Of a stretch of DNA of 64,000 nt, positions 34,324-43,276 are shown piece by piece. Each line of letters begins with the position of its first letter. The first letter of the stretch is position 1. The DNA comes from Rhizobium sp. J15 (GTDB lineage: Bacteria; Pseudomonadota; Alphaproteobacteria; Rhizobiales; Rhizobiaceae). Both the position numbers and the translations under genes were made by a program. The notes under the pieces were generated by a model. It worked only from the letters and a program-made list of their open reading frames with translations. It did not search any database and was not told where the DNA came from. The stretch covers positions 34,233-98,232 of the forward strand of contig NZ_NWSX01000020.1 in NCBI RefSeq assembly GCF_002531825.1. Direction: 5' to 3'.

Positions 34324-35845
34324 GGCCGGCCTCGCGGGTCTCTTGCCATTCGCCTGACATCATCAGCCCCAGCCTGCGGGCATCGGCGCCGTCGACGTCG
34401 ACGGGCGGCGACAGGCGGCCGCCGACAATCGCCTGTATGCGGTCTGCAAGCGCGATCACCTCGTCGAGATCCTCCGAGATCAGCAGCACGGCGGTCCCCT
34501 GCCGGCGGGCTTCGAGCAAGCGCGCATGCACGGCGGCCACAGCACCTTCGTCGAGGCCACGGGCAGGCTGTGCCGCGATCAGGATGCGCGGCCGCCGATA
34601 GAGACTGCGGCCGAGAATGAGCTTCTGCATATTGCCGCCGGAGAGCAGCCGCGTGCGGATTGCCGGGCCGCCGCCGCGAACGTCGAAGCCGTCGATGATC
34701 TCTCTCGCAAAGGCCATGCCCGCCCCGCGGTTGACGAGACCGTGGCGGGAGAAGGCCGGCGAGGCGATGCGCTCCAGCACGGCGTTTTCCCAGATCGCCA
34801 TTTCGCCGATCACGCCCTCATGGTTGCGGTCCTCGGGAATGCGGCCGATGCCGGCGTCGACGACATCGGCGACGCCAAGATTGCCGACCACTTCGCCGAA
34901 CAGGCTGAGGTCGCCGCCGCTGCGCGCCAGCGTGCCGGAAAGAAGATGCGCCAATGCCGCCTGGCCGTTGCCGGAAACGCCGATAATGCCGAGGATCTCT
35001 CCCTGATGCAGCCGGAAGCTGATCGATTTCAGACGATCGATGCCGCCGGTTCGCACGGTCACGCATGAAGCCTCGAGGACAACGGCGCCGGGGGTCGACG
35101 GTTCGCGAACGGGCCGCGTTACGCGGTGCCCGACCATCAGCTCGGCAAGTTCCGCCTTGCTCGTTTCCGATGCCCTGCGCTCAGCGACCATCCTGCCTGC
35201 GCGCAGCACGACGATGCGGTCTGCCGCCGTCATCACCTCATCGAGCTTATGCGAGATGAAGATCAGCGACAGGCCCTGGCGGGACATTTCCTTCAGGGTC
35301 GTGAACAACCGCTCGGCTTCGATGTTGGTCAGCACCGCCGTCGGCTCATCGAGAATCAGGATGCGGGCATCGTTGTAAAGCGCCTTGAGGATTTCCACTC
35401 GCTGCTGCTCGCCGACCGAAAGGTCGCCAAGACGGGCATCCGGATCGACTTGCAGGCCGAAGCGCTCCGAAATCGCCAGGAGTTTCTTGCGCGCCGCCGA
35501 TGTTGCCGATCGCCAGGACCAAAGGCCTTCCGTTCCGGTCATGACGTTTTCGAGAACGGTCAGATTGGGCGCGAGCGAGAAATGCTGATGCACCATACCG
35601 ACGCCGGCGCGGATCGCCGCGCGCGGCTTGCCCTGCGGCACCTCGGCGCCCTCGATCAGGATTCGGCCGGCATCCGGCACGTAGTGGCCGAAAAGGATGC
35701 TCATCAGCGTGGTTTTGCCCGCGCCGTTCTCGCCGAGCAGGGCGACGACCTCGCCTTTGGCAAGCGTCATGGAAATATCGTCATTGGCGAGATTGGCGCC
35801 GAAGCGTTTGCTGACGCCGACAATTTCCAGAACAGGCCCGGTCAT
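34313..35845 (-). CDS. ABC transporter two-domain ATP-binding protein (BMP-type importer)
   Basis: 510 residues from MTGPVLEIVGVSKRF; its ATGA overlap with the amidase stop decides the start. Domain 1 has Walker A GENGAGKTTLMS, signature LSVGEQQRVEILKAL and Walker B ILILDEPTAVLT. Domain 2 has GVSGNGQAALAHLL in place of a classical Walker A, with RLLSGGNMQKLILGRSL and ILIAAQPARGLDEG. This asymmetry is usual in YufO/NupO-like proteins. It energises uptake through the two permeases downstream. Confidence 0.92.
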   Translation of the reverse strand: MTGPVLEIVGVSKRFGANLANDDISMTLAKGEVVALLGENGAGKTTLMSILFGHYVPDAGRILIEGAEVPQGKPRAAIRAGVGMVHQHFSLAPNLTVLENVMTGTEGLWSWRSATSAARKKLLAISERFGLQVDPDARLGDLSVGEQQRVEILKALYNDARILILDEPTAVLTNIEAERLFTTLKEMSRQGLSLIFISHKLDEVMTAADRIVVLRAGRMVAERRASETSKAELAELMVGHRVTRPVREPSTPGAVVLEASCVTVRTGGIDRLKSISFRLHQGEILGIIGVSGNGQAALAHLLSGTLARSGGDLSLFGEVVGNLGVADVVDAGIGRIPEDRNHEGVIGEMAIWENAVLERIASPAFSRHGLVNRGAGMAFAREIIDGFDVRGGGPAIRTRLLSGGNMQKLILGRSLYRRPRILIAAQPARGLDEGAVAAVHARLLEARRQGTAVLLISEDLDEVIALADRIQAIVGGRLSPPVDVDGADARRLGLMMSGEWQETREAGHAI

Positions 35846-37254
35846 GACGGCAACCCCGCCACCGGAAAACGGTGCTGCCATCGCCCCTCTGCCTCCAGGC
35901 GCGCCGCCAGCGACAGAAGCCGGGGCTCGTGCCCCATCGGCATCATGAGTTGCACCGGCAGCGGCATGGCGTGCTCATCCTGTCCGAAAGGCAGCGTCAA
36001 AGCAGGAAAACCCGAAACATTGGCAAGGCAGGCAAGCGGCGCAAACGCAGTCATTCGCTCCAGATGCAGATCGGTGTCGGCATGATCGGACGGAAAGGCG
36101 CCGATCGCAAGAGGCGCGCAGGCGAGCATCGGCATCAGGATGCAGTCGACCTTGTCGAACAGCGCCCATACGGCGTGACTCACCAGAACCGCATCGTTCA
36201 GCGTTTTCCACAGTTCGGTAGCCGCAAGCGCTCGTCCGCGCATCGCGAAAGCCTGCGTCAAGGGCTCGGCCCTGCTTTCCTCGACGGCGGCCGCCTCGAT
36301 GAGCGCGGAGAGGTTGACGGAAACGATATCGGCAAAGCCACGGCTGCTGGCGGCAACGCTCGATTCGAAGTCCGCCCAGGCCAAGGAAACGATGGCGTGT
36401 CCGTCCTTCTCGAGCGCACGCGCGGCGTCCGCGACGGCGGCAAGGCGCTCACCCTCGGTCGGGTGGGCCGGTCCGGTATCGGTCAGCAGGCCGATCCGCA
36501 AATGGCCGGTGTCGAATTCGGCGGGAGAGGGATCCGGAACCGGTCCGCGTGCCTTGCCGCTGAGCCGATCGAAAATCAGCGCCGTATCCCGCACCGAGCG
36601 GCAGACCGCCAGTTCACTCGCAATGCCGGCAAGATGATTGCCGAAGAATGGCCCGCCGGGGATGGCGCCGCGGGTCGGCTTCATTCCGACCAGGCCGCAA
36701 CAGGCGGCGGGCACGCGGATCGAACCGCCGGCGTCGGTGGCATGGGCAATCGCGACGATGCCGGCGGCAACCGCTGCCGCCGCACCGCCGGACGAGCCGC
36801 CGGCGGTGCGCGTGGGATCGAGAGGGTTGCGGCAGACAGGCCCGATCGCCGGTTCACTGGCGAGCGAAAGGCCGAATTCCGGGCTCGTCGTCAGGCCGAA
36901 CAGACAGAAGCCGGCGTCGCGGAACCGCGAAGCGAGATCGGAATCGGCTTCGCCGCCCTTTCTCTCGAAGAGGCGGGAACCGGCCGTTACCGGCAGTCCG
37001 CGGAAGGGACCGCCAAGATCCTTCGCCAAGGTCGGCACGCCGGCAAAGGGCCGCGCCGCGAAACGACCGGGCGCGGTCTGCCGCTCTCGGTCGCAGGCAT
37101 GCGCCGCGGCGAGGCCCATGGCGCCGTCAAGATAGGCGATCGCGCCGAGCGGCGCATGCAACGCGGCGGCCTCAAGGGAGATCTGCATCGCTTCTGCAGC
37201 GCTCAGGCTGCCATGCCTGATCGCTGCCGCCAGTTCCGTCGCATCGCCCTGCAT
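35842..37254 (-). CDS. Amidase (amidase signature family)
   Basis: 470 residues from MQGDATELAAAIRHG. The Ser-cisSer-Lys triad is readable: lysine in VPTLAKDLGGPFRG near residue 80, and the glycine-serine stretch AGGSSGGAAAAVAAGIVAI with the nucleophile in GGSIRVPAACCGLVGMKPTRG. Family members hydrolyse amides to an acid and ammonia. The gene sits eight bases after the binding-protein gene of the BMP-type importer and overlaps the ATPase gene by four, so it probably acts on the imported compound or a downstream intermediate together with the deaminase. Confidence 0.9.
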   Translation of the reverse strand: MQGDATELAAAIRHGSLSAAEAMQISLEAAALHAPLGAIAYLDGAMGLAAAHACDRERQTAPGRFAARPFAGVPTLAKDLGGPFRGLPVTAGSRLFERKGGEADSDLASRFRDAGFCLFGLTTSPEFGLSLASEPAIGPVCRNPLDPTRTAGGSSGGAAAAVAAGIVAIAHATDAGGSIRVPAACCGLVGMKPTRGAIPGGPFFGNHLAGIASELAVCRSVRDTALIFDRLSGKARGPVPDPSPAEFDTGHLRIGLLTDTGPAHPTEGERLAAVADAARALEKDGHAIVSLAWADFESSVAASSRGFADIVSVNLSALIEAAAVEESRAEPLTQAFAMRGRALAATELWKTLNDAVLVSHAVWALFDKVDCILMPMLACAPLAIGAFPSDHADTDLHLERMTAFAPLACLANVSGFPALTLPFGQDEHAMPLPVQLMMPMGHEPRLLSLAARLEAEGRWQHRFPVAGLPS

Positions 37255-37262
37255 GAGCCGAA

Positions 37263-38249
37263 CTACTTCGGCTCTTCCATCATCTTCGGAACTTCGAAGG
37301 TGCCGGCCTTGATTTCCGCCCGCTTGGCTTCCATCGCGGCCTCCGCCTCGGCAGGCGCCACACCCTTCACGAAGACGATATCGCTGCCGCCTTCCTTCAT
37401 CAGGCCGTAAGGCGTGTAGTTCCTGCCGACCGGTTTGCCGGCAGCGACATCGGCGATCGCGGCATCGAGGATCGGGCGGAAATACCACATGGCGTTGGCA
37501 AACACCGTATCCGGATAACGCGGCGTGTAATCGACCAGCGAGCCAACCGACTTGATGCCGCGTTCCTTGGCGGCATCGGCCGTGCCGATGCGCTCGCCGA
37601 ATAGGATATCGGCGCCGGCGTCGATCTGGGCGAGACCGGCCTCGCGGGCCTTCGGCGGATCGAAGAAGGTGCCGATGAACGAGACGAGGTGCTTCGCGTC
37701 GGGATTGACGGCCTTGACGCCCGCGGCAAAGGCGTTGATCAGCATGTTGACCTCGGGGATCGGAATGGCCCCGACCGAACCGACGACGTTCGACTTGGTC
37801 ATCTTGCCGGCGAGCATGCCGGCCAGATAGGCCCCATCATGATTCCACGTGCCGAAGACGCCGAAATTGTCGCCGGCCTGGTCGCCGCTCGAGCCGAGCA
37901 CGAAGGCGGTGTCGGGATAGTCGACCGCGACCTGCCGGGCTTCCTTCTCCACCGCATAGGCTTCGCCGATGATCAGCTTGTTGCCCTGTTCGGCATATTC
38001 GCGCATGGCGCGCGGATAATCGGTGCCTGAGACACCTTCGGAAAAGACATATTCGATGACGCCTTCCTTGGCGGCGTCCTGAAGGGCCTTGTGAAGACAG
38101 GAATTCCAGGCATTTTCAACCGGCGAGGCATGAATGCCGGCAACTTTCAGCGGGGCGGCAGCTCTTGCGAGCGGGGCGAGGCTGCTCACGCCGAGCGCAA
38201 TGCCCGATGCGATCACTGCCCGGCGTGAAATCAGGATGTCTTTGGTCAT
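37263..38249 (-). CDS. BMP-family ABC transporter substrate-binding protein
   Basis: 328 residues from MTKDILISRRAVIASGIALG; GGGGAG lies six bases upstream. The SRRAVIAS start followed by a hydrophobic stretch resembles a twin-arginine signal. The mature part belongs to the basic membrane protein/PnrA-like class: KVAGIHASPVENAWNSCLHKAL, KLIIGEAYAVEKEARQVAVDYPDTAFV, FGVFGTWNHDGAYLAGMLAG. Such proteins bind nucleosides or related compounds in the periplasm. It leads the operon of importer, amidase and deaminase, with a promoter visible about 30 bases upstream. Confidence 0.9.
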   Translation of the reverse strand: MTKDILISRRAVIASGIALGVSSLAPLARAAAPLKVAGIHASPVENAWNSCLHKALQDAAKEGVIEYVFSEGVSGTDYPRAMREYAEQGNKLIIGEAYAVEKEARQVAVDYPDTAFVLGSSGDQAGDNFGVFGTWNHDGAYLAGMLAGKMTKSNVVGSVGAIPIPEVNMLINAFAAGVKAVNPDAKHLVSFIGTFFDPPKAREAGLAQIDAGADILFGERIGTADAAKERGIKSVGSLVDYTPRYPDTVFANAMWYFRPILDAAIADVAAGKPVGRNYTPYGLMKEGGSDIVFVKGVAPAEAEAAMEAKRAEIKAGTFEVPKMMEEPK

Positions 38250-38588
38250 CGATTGCTCCCCTTTTTTTACCATGTGGTTCAAAAATCATAGTAGCGCCTA
38301 AAAATGTGTCAAGCAGAGAACAGGCTTAAAAATCAAGCTGATCGACCCTTTGGGCTCTTTCCACCACCGCCGAATTTTTGCGTGTCTGCCGGGCGTCGCG
38401 ACTTGGCGGAAAGAACGTGGCGTGGCAGGCTGCACCCCGATGCCGCCGCGCTTCCCGGTTGAGAATTTCCATCCCAACAAGCGTCTCCTTCGCTTCGGCG
38501 CGAGGAGAGCTCGGGCCGGCTCTGCAGGGCTTGGCGCGACGATATTTGCAGGATATGCAGAGAACTGTTGGGGTGGGGACACAAGAAA
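38250..38588. other. Intergenic region between divergent operons
   Basis: This 339-base stretch has no gene that I can support. Its left end holds the leftward promoter at 38285-38312. The rest is GC-rich and contains no hairpin, small ORF with a good ribosome site or repeat that I could recognise; the promoter of the rightward lipid operon must lie in it. Confidence 0.6.
38285..38312 (-). promoter_or_regulatory. Putative sigma-70 promoter of the BMP-type operon
   Basis: On the minus strand TTGACA (38312-38307) and TATGAT (38290-38285) are 16 bases apart. The start codon at 38249 would be about 28 bases from the transcript start, leaving room for the GGGGAG ribosome site. Confidence 0.65.
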
Positions 38589-38852
38589 ATGAATGATGAA
38601 GAAGGCGCCTCGCGGCGGCCGATCGCGAGCCGGTCGTCGTCCCGGGCGATCGGCCTGAGTGCGTGGCTGGCGCGCACCGGCGTAACGCCGAACAGCATTT
38701 CGCTTCTCTCCATCCTGTTTGCCGGCATCGGCGCGGCGCGCATCCTGTTCACCTCACATCCGATCGTCCCCTTCCTCATCATCGCAGCCGGAAGCCTCGT
38801 CACCTGCGTCACGCGCACGACAGGGCTTGCCCGTTCGCCGGAGAGACTATGA
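38589..38852 (+). pseudogene. CDP-alcohol phosphatidyltransferase, internally deleted
   Basis: An open frame of 87 codons joins the two ends of a CDP-alcohol phosphatidyltransferase of usual length about 200. The N-terminal 50 residues (RPIASR, AWLARTGVTPNSISLLSILFA) and the last 25 (FLIIAAGSLVTCVTRT) fit the family, but the catalytic D-G-x2-A-R-x8-G-x3-D-x3-D motif is missing. Roughly 100 codons appear to be lost in frame around residues 49-58. It overlaps the acyltransferase start (ATGA), so the reduced gene still keeps operon coupling. It should be inactive as an enzyme. Confidence 0.75.
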
Positions 38853-39469
38853 CCGCACTCGTCCGTCGTCTTCTCGTGCTGTTCGTCCGTATCATGGTCG
38901 GCGCCCGAAGCGAGTGGCGGGGCTGCACGCCCGATACGCGCCGCCGCATCTATTTCGCCAATCACAACAGCCATGTCGATACCGTGGCCGTCATGGCTGC
39001 CCTGCCGTATCACGTGCGGCGGCTGACCCATCCGGTGGCGGCGCGCGACTATTGGGGAACGAGCGCCTTTCGCCGCTTCATCGCGGAGAAAGGCCTGCGC
39101 GCCGTTCTGATAGACCGCAAGCCTTTGCCGGACAGCAACCCGCTGGAACCGATCGAGCGCCTGCTCGAGGAGGGGCGTTCGATCCTGCTTTTTCCCGAGG
39201 GGACGAGAAGCGCCACCGATGAGATCGCCCCGTTCCGCAGCGGCATCTATCGCCTTGCCTGCCGCTTCCCCGATGTCGATCTCGTGCCGATCCATCTCGA
39301 CAATCTTCAGCGCATCCTGCCCAAGGGAAGCATGCTGATCGTGCCGATCACCTGCACGGCGCGCTTCGGCAAGCCGTTGCGCGTCGAACCGGGCGAGGGC
39401 AAGGACGCATTCCTCGCCCGCGCGCGCGCCGCGGTCATCGAGCTGGCAGACGGAGGGCGCACCGCATGA
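38849..39469 (+). CDS. 1-acyl-sn-glycerol-3-phosphate acyltransferase-like protein
   Basis: 206 residues from ATG at 38849, which overlaps the preceding stop. The acyltransferase motif I is YFANHNSHVDTVAVMAAL (NHxxxxD) near residue 37, motif III is LLFPEGTRSATDE near 115, and LVPIHLDNL may be motif IV. Members transfer an acyl chain from acyl-CoA or acyl-ACP to lysophosphatidate. It overlaps the CdsA-like gene by four bases, consistent with a short pathway that makes phosphatidate and then CDP-diacylglycerol at the membrane. The housekeeping plsC and cdsA are probably elsewhere. Confidence 0.88.
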   Translation: MTALVRRLLVLFVRIMVGARSEWRGCTPDTRRRIYFANHNSHVDTVAVMAALPYHVRRLTHPVAARDYWGTSAFRRFIAEKGLRAVLIDRKPLPDSNPLEPIERLLEEGRSILLFPEGTRSATDEIAPFRSGIYRLACRFPDVDLVPIHLDNLQRILPKGSMLIVPITCTARFGKPLRVEPGEGKDAFLARARAAVIELADGGRTA

Positions 39470-40395
39470 CCGGCTTTTTCTCGATCGTCCTTGCCGCGAT
39501 CCTCGGCCTGCTCGCCGTCGCCTCCGCCATCGGCTTCATCCTTCAGCGCCGCGCGACCGAACCCGGCTCCGTCGCCACCGTCCAGAACCTCAATGCCCGC
39601 ATTCGCTCCTGGTGGATCATGGTCGCGGTGTTCGGCGGCGCGATCCTGCTCGGCGATACGGCGGTGGTCATCCTCTTCGCATTCCTGTCCTTCATGGCGC
39701 TCCGCGAATTCTGGACGCTGACGCCATCGCGGCGCGGCGATCACCTGGCGCTGTTCCTGTCCTTCTTCGTCGTCCTGCCGGTGCAATATGTGCTGCTCGG
39801 GACGCTATGGTACGGCCTGTTTTCGATCTTCATCCCGGTCTATGCCTTCCTGATCCTGCCGGCGGTGGCGACGCTCACGGGCGACGTCAACGAGTTCCTG
39901 GCCAGGACCGCCAGGGTACAATGGGGATTGATGCTGACGGTCTATTCGATCAGCCATGCGCCGGCACTGCTGATGCTTGAGACCGGCACGCCGTCGTCGC
40001 TTCTCCTCGTCTATCTCGTCATCGTCGTGCAGCTCAGCGACGTCTTCCAGTATGTCTGGGGCAAGCTTCTCGGAAAGCACCGCTTCTCGCCGAACATCAG
40101 CCCGTCGAAGACGCTCGAAGGCCTGATCGGCGGCGGCGCCTCGGCCATCTTCGTGGGAACGCTGCTCTATCGCCTGACGCCGTTCTCGCCGCTGCAGGCG
40201 GCCGCCGTCAGCACCGTCATCGTCGTTGCCGGCTTCTTCGGCGGCTTCGTCCTCTCGGCCATCAAGCGCGATCTCAACGCCAAGGATTGGGGTTATGTGA
40301 TCGAGGGCCATGGCGGCGTGCTCGACCGCCTCGACTCCATCACTTTCGCGGCGCCGCTGTTCTTCCACATCGTCCGCTACTGGTTCACCACGTGA
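39466..40395 (+). CDS. Phosphatidate cytidylyltransferase (CdsA-like)
   Basis: 309 residues with about eight membrane spans. The CTP-transferase signature is near the C-terminus: SDVFQYVWGKLLGKHRFSP, NISPSKTLEGLIGG and IKRDLNAKDWGYVIEGHGG followed by VLDRLDSITFAAP. The enzyme makes CDP-diacylglycerol from phosphatidate and CTP. Next to the acyltransferase and the broken CDP-alcohol transferase, it would have supplied the latter with its CDP-lipid substrate. Such three-gene accessory sets occur in several proteobacteria. Confidence 0.92.
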   Translation: MTGFFSIVLAAILGLLAVASAIGFILQRRATEPGSVATVQNLNARIRSWWIMVAVFGGAILLGDTAVVILFAFLSFMALREFWTLTPSRRGDHLALFLSFFVVLPVQYVLLGTLWYGLFSIFIPVYAFLILPAVATLTGDVNEFLARTARVQWGLMLTVYSISHAPALLMLETGTPSSLLLVYLVIVVQLSDVFQYVWGKLLGKHRFSPNISPSKTLEGLIGGGASAIFVGTLLYRLTPFSPLQAAAVSTVIVVAGFFGGFVLSAIKRDLNAKDWGYVIEGHGGVLDRLDSITFAAPLFFHIVRYWFTT

Positions 40396-40421
40396 GGATG
40401 TAGCCGCATACGGCCGGCTGC

Positions 40422-40745
40422 TCAAAACCGGTCGATGTCCTCAAGACTCTCGAGCAGCCGGCGCTGGACATCGCGCTCCTGCCTGCCGATCGCCGTCATC
40501 AGCTTGCCCATCGTTCCCCTCATGTCATGCAGCTGATCGACCAGATCCATGACGACGTCGACGCCGGCGTCGTTGACGCCCATATCACCCATGAGATCCA
40601 GGATGAGCCGGGCGCGGGCGACATCGGCCTCGCGAAACTGTCGCTTTTCGCCTGATGTTTCGGGGATCAGCCAGCCCCGTTCGACCCAGAAATCGAGTTG
40701 GACCACATCGATTTTCAAGTAAAGACGGAACTCATGATCATCCAT
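40422..40745 (-). CDS. cbpM: CbpM-like chaperone modulator (MerR-like)
   Basis: 107 residues from MDDHEFRLYLKIDVV. A short winged-helix-like motif (LDFWVERGWLIPE, READVARARLILDLM) is followed by helices VDVVMDLVDQLHDMRGTMGKL. CbpM inhibits the DnaJ-like CbpA by binding its J domain. The gene lies two bases after the cbpA-like gene, the normal arrangement in Rhizobiales and enterics. The sequence is divergent from E. coli, so the call rests partly on context. Confidence 0.82.
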   Translation of the reverse strand: MDDHEFRLYLKIDVVQLDFWVERGWLIPETSGEKRQFREADVARARLILDLMGDMGVNDAGVDVVMDLVDQLHDMRGTMGKLMTAIGRQERDVQRRLLESLEDIDRF

Positions 40746-40747
40746 GA

Positions 40748-41662
40748 TCAGGCCTCCATGTTCTTCCTCGGATCGTATGGATGTGCCGCCGCCCATTCCT
40801 TCACCAGGGACGTCAGCCGTTCGTCGGGGTGATCGGGCAAGACGATCTTCAAGGAGACATAGACGTCGCCATGCCCGCCGCCGCGTTTCGGAACGCCCTT
40901 GCCCTTGAGGCGCAAGACTTTCCCGGTGTTCGAATGAGGCGGCAGCGTCAGATTGACGGGGCCCGAAGGCGTCGGTGCGCGGACCTTGCCGCCGAGCACC
41001 GCTTCGCTGAGCGAAATCGGCAGCTCGACGCGGATGTCGTCGCCATCGCGCGTGAAGAAGCGGTGCGGGCGCACACGGATTTCGATGAGCGCATCGCCCG
41101 CCGGCCCGCCGCCGGCACCCGGCTCCCCCTTGCCGCGCAGCCGCAAGGTCTGGCCGTCGCGCGTTCCGGGCGGAATCCGCACCTCGAGCGCGGGGCCATT
41201 GGGAAGCTTGACCTCGGTTCTGGTGCCGTTGACGGCCTCGAGAAAATCGACCTCCATCGAAAAACGCCGGTCCTGGCCCTGGCTGCGCGCCCGGCCGCCG
41301 CCGGTGCGGCGCGAAAAGAAGCTCGCGAAGATATCGTCGGCCTCACCGAAATCGGCAAAGCCGGCGCTGTTGTGATAGGGATTATCGGGACCGCCTGCCG
41401 AGGCATAGTCGCGATAATAGCTGCGTTGCGCCCGCTCGGCGCCCGTCATATCGATCTCGCCGCGGTCGAAACGTCCGCGCTTGCCTTCATCGCTCAAGAT
41501 CTCGTAGGCGGTGGAAATTTCCTTGAAGCGCTCCTCGGCTTTCCTGTCGCCGGGGTTCAGGTCGGGGTGCAATTTCTTGGCAAGCTTACGGAACGCGCTT
41601 TGAATATCCTTTTGCGACGCATCTCGCTTCACGCCCAGAAGCTCATAGGGATCCTGGCTCAT
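40748..41662 (-). CDS. cbpA: DnaJ-like co-chaperone CbpA
   Basis: 304 residues. The J domain covers the first 70: PYELLGVKRDASQKDIQSAF, KLHPDLNPGDRKAEERF with the HPD that stimulates DnaK. A Gly-rich linker with RRTGGGRARSQ leads to the two C-terminal beta domains (VRIPPGTRDGQTLRLRGKGE, LPPHSNTGKVLRLKGKGVPKR). There is no zinc-finger domain, so it is a type-II DnaJ like CbpA. A GGAG ribosome site precedes the ATG. It is probably co-transcribed with cbpM. Confidence 0.92.
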   Translation of the reverse strand: MSQDPYELLGVKRDASQKDIQSAFRKLAKKLHPDLNPGDRKAEERFKEISTAYEILSDEGKRGRFDRGEIDMTGAERAQRSYYRDYASAGGPDNPYHNSAGFADFGEADDIFASFFSRRTGGGRARSQGQDRRFSMEVDFLEAVNGTRTEVKLPNGPALEVRIPPGTRDGQTLRLRGKGEPGAGGGPAGDALIEIRVRPHRFFTRDGDDIRVELPISLSEAVLGGKVRAPTPSGPVNLTLPPHSNTGKVLRLKGKGVPKRGGGHGDVYVSLKIVLPDHPDERLTSLVKEWAAAHPYDPRKNMEA

Positions 41663-41753
41663 GCATGTCTCCGGTCAGGCAGCCAATCCTGCTGTTGATT
41701 TGTCTGAAATATAGGTGGTCGGGCGGCCGCCGGGGAGGGGAGGCTGTGGAAAG

Positions 41754-42200
41754 CTACAACAGCGCCTCGTCTTCCTGCGGCTGATCGGGACGGCGATCGA
41801 TGAGAACCGAGCAACGCGCGTGGCGCACGACCTTCTCGACGATCGAGGAAAAGACGTAGTCGGTGATATCGGGGACATGCGATGACAGCAGGATGAGATC
41901 GGCCGATCTCTCCTTGGCGGCCGATATGAGCATGGAGGCCGCAACGCCGATACGAACCTCGACCGTTGCCGGGACACCCAATTCCCGACAGAGCGATACG
42001 AGCTTCCTTTCGGCGTCGGCCATCGCCGTCGTCTCGAATTCCTCCGGAAGATCCATGAGGTGGCGGTGCGGAATATTCTCGACGACGTGCAGGACGACGA
42101 TGCTGCCGCCCTGGTCCAACAACGCCGCCGCCCGGCGGAGGAGGCGGATTGCCGTTTCCCGGGAACCCATGCCGATGCCGCAGATGATCGTCCGATACAT
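41754..42200 (-). CDS. Universal stress protein (UspA family)
   Basis: 148 residues from MYRTIICGIGMGSRETA. The Usp fold is readable: alternating strands IICGIG, SIVVLHVVENI, ATVEVRIGVAASMLISAA, then DLILLSSHVPDITDYVFSSI followed by VEKVVRHARCSVLIDR. The ATP-binding GxxG-9-GS/T motif is degenerate. An FNR/FixK-type box lies 65 bases upstream of the start, suggesting induction at low oxygen, as for several rhizobial Usp genes. Confidence 0.87.
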   Translation of the reverse strand: MYRTIICGIGMGSRETAIRLLRRAAALLDQGGSIVVLHVVENIPHRHLMDLPEEFETTAMADAERKLVSLCRELGVPATVEVRIGVAASMLISAAKERSADLILLSSHVPDITDYVFSSIVEKVVRHARCSVLIDRRPDQPQEDEALL

Positions 42201-42264
42201 TGAGTTCAATATCCCCGAATACGAGTAGGCGCACCGATCATACCCGGCGCCGGCCACCTCTGCT

Positions 42265-42278
42265 TTGACCGATATCAA
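42265..42278. promoter_or_regulatory. FNR/FixK-type anaerobox
   Basis: TTGA-CCGATA-TCAA matches the TTGA-N6-TCAA consensus for FNR/FixK/FnrN. It is centred 71 bases from the usp start at 42200. That places a transcript start at about 42230 if the box is at -41.5. The other neighbour, the dehydrogenase at 42406, is 128 bases away and is a less likely target. Confidence 0.65.
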
Positions 42279-42405
42279 GCAGAAATGCCGCAACATCGCA
42301 ACGCAGGAAGCGACCGTCCGGAAGGGCTCGGGGCGGATCGTCGCAGTTGACGGCACGGCCGTCGGCAATAGCTTTACCGCGATATCGTCAATCATCGAGG
42401 TTCAC

Positions 42406-43269
42406 ATGGGCAATATCGCAATCATCGGATCGGGCGCGATGGGAAGCGCTGTCGCCAAACGGCTGATCGACCATGGCGCCACGGTACTGACCTATCTCGA
42501 CGGCCGGAGCGAGCCGACGATCGCGCGAGCGCGGGCCGCCGGGATGATTCCGGTCGCGCTCAAAGAGCTGGCGAAGGCCGATCTGGTCCTGTCGATCGTT
42601 CCGCCGGCAGAAGCGATCAAGGTCGCCGAACGCGTCGCGGAAATATCACTGGAGAATCCCGCGCCGCCGCCCTTCATCGACCTCAATGCGATTGCGCCGA
42701 AAACGATGCAGACATTGGCGGCGCGGTTCGAAGGCAGCCGGGTAGAAGTCCTCGATGGCGCCATCATCGGTGGTCCGCCGGTTGCCGGCAAATCAGGTCC
42801 GACACTCTATATCAGCGGCGATAGCGCGGAGCGGAGCCGGCTGCTTGAAAAACATGGCCTGAAGGTCCGCAGGCTCGATGGACCGCTCGGCGCGGCATCC
42901 GCGCTGAAGATGTGTTATGCCGGCATCAACAAGGGATTTGCCGGGCTTGGTGCCGCAATGCTGCTTGCCGCATCGCGCTCGGGTGCCGCCGAGAGCCTGA
43001 AGGCCGAGCTCGCGGAAAGCCTTCCCGACATCGAGCGCAAGCTGTCGAAATCCATTCCCGACATGTATCCGAAGGCCTATCGTTGGGTTGCCGAAATGCA
43101 GGAGATCGCCGGTTTCCTCGGAGAGGACGATCCGGCAGCAACGATTTTTCAGGGCATGGCCGAGCTTTTCTCCCGGCTGGCGGCGGATGTGGAAGGCGAC
43201 CGCGCCCTCGTCAGGCAGCTGGACGAAATCCTCGCGCCGTCGGAAACCGGCGCGATGGTCATGCCGTAG
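42406..43269 (+). CDS. NAD(P)-dependent dehydrogenase, 6PGDH/3-hydroxyisobutyrate-like with DUF1932 C-terminus
   Basis: 287 residues from MGNIAIIGSGAMGSAVAKRL, where GSGAMGSAV is the Rossmann nucleotide motif. The N-terminal half follows the beta-hydroxyacid dehydrogenase class (DGAIIGGPPVAGKSGPTLYISG). The second half, ASALKMCYAGINKGFAGLG with a late PKAYRWVAEMQEIAGFLG, resembles the DUF1932 C-terminal domain. The substrate is unknown. A GAGG site lies five bases before the ATG. The gene stands alone between usp and a converging TIM-barrel gene. Confidence 0.82.
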   Translation: MGNIAIIGSGAMGSAVAKRLIDHGATVLTYLDGRSEPTIARARAAGMIPVALKELAKADLVLSIVPPAEAIKVAERVAEISLENPAPPPFIDLNAIAPKTMQTLAARFEGSRVEVLDGAIIGGPPVAGKSGPTLYISGDSAERSRLLEKHGLKVRRLDGPLGAASALKMCYAGINKGFAGLGAAMLLAASRSGAAESLKAELAESLPDIERKLSKSIPDMYPKAYRWVAEMQEIAGFLGEDDPAATIFQGMAELFSRLAADVEGDRALVRQLDEILAPSETGAMVMP

Positions 43270-43276
43270 CTCTTCC

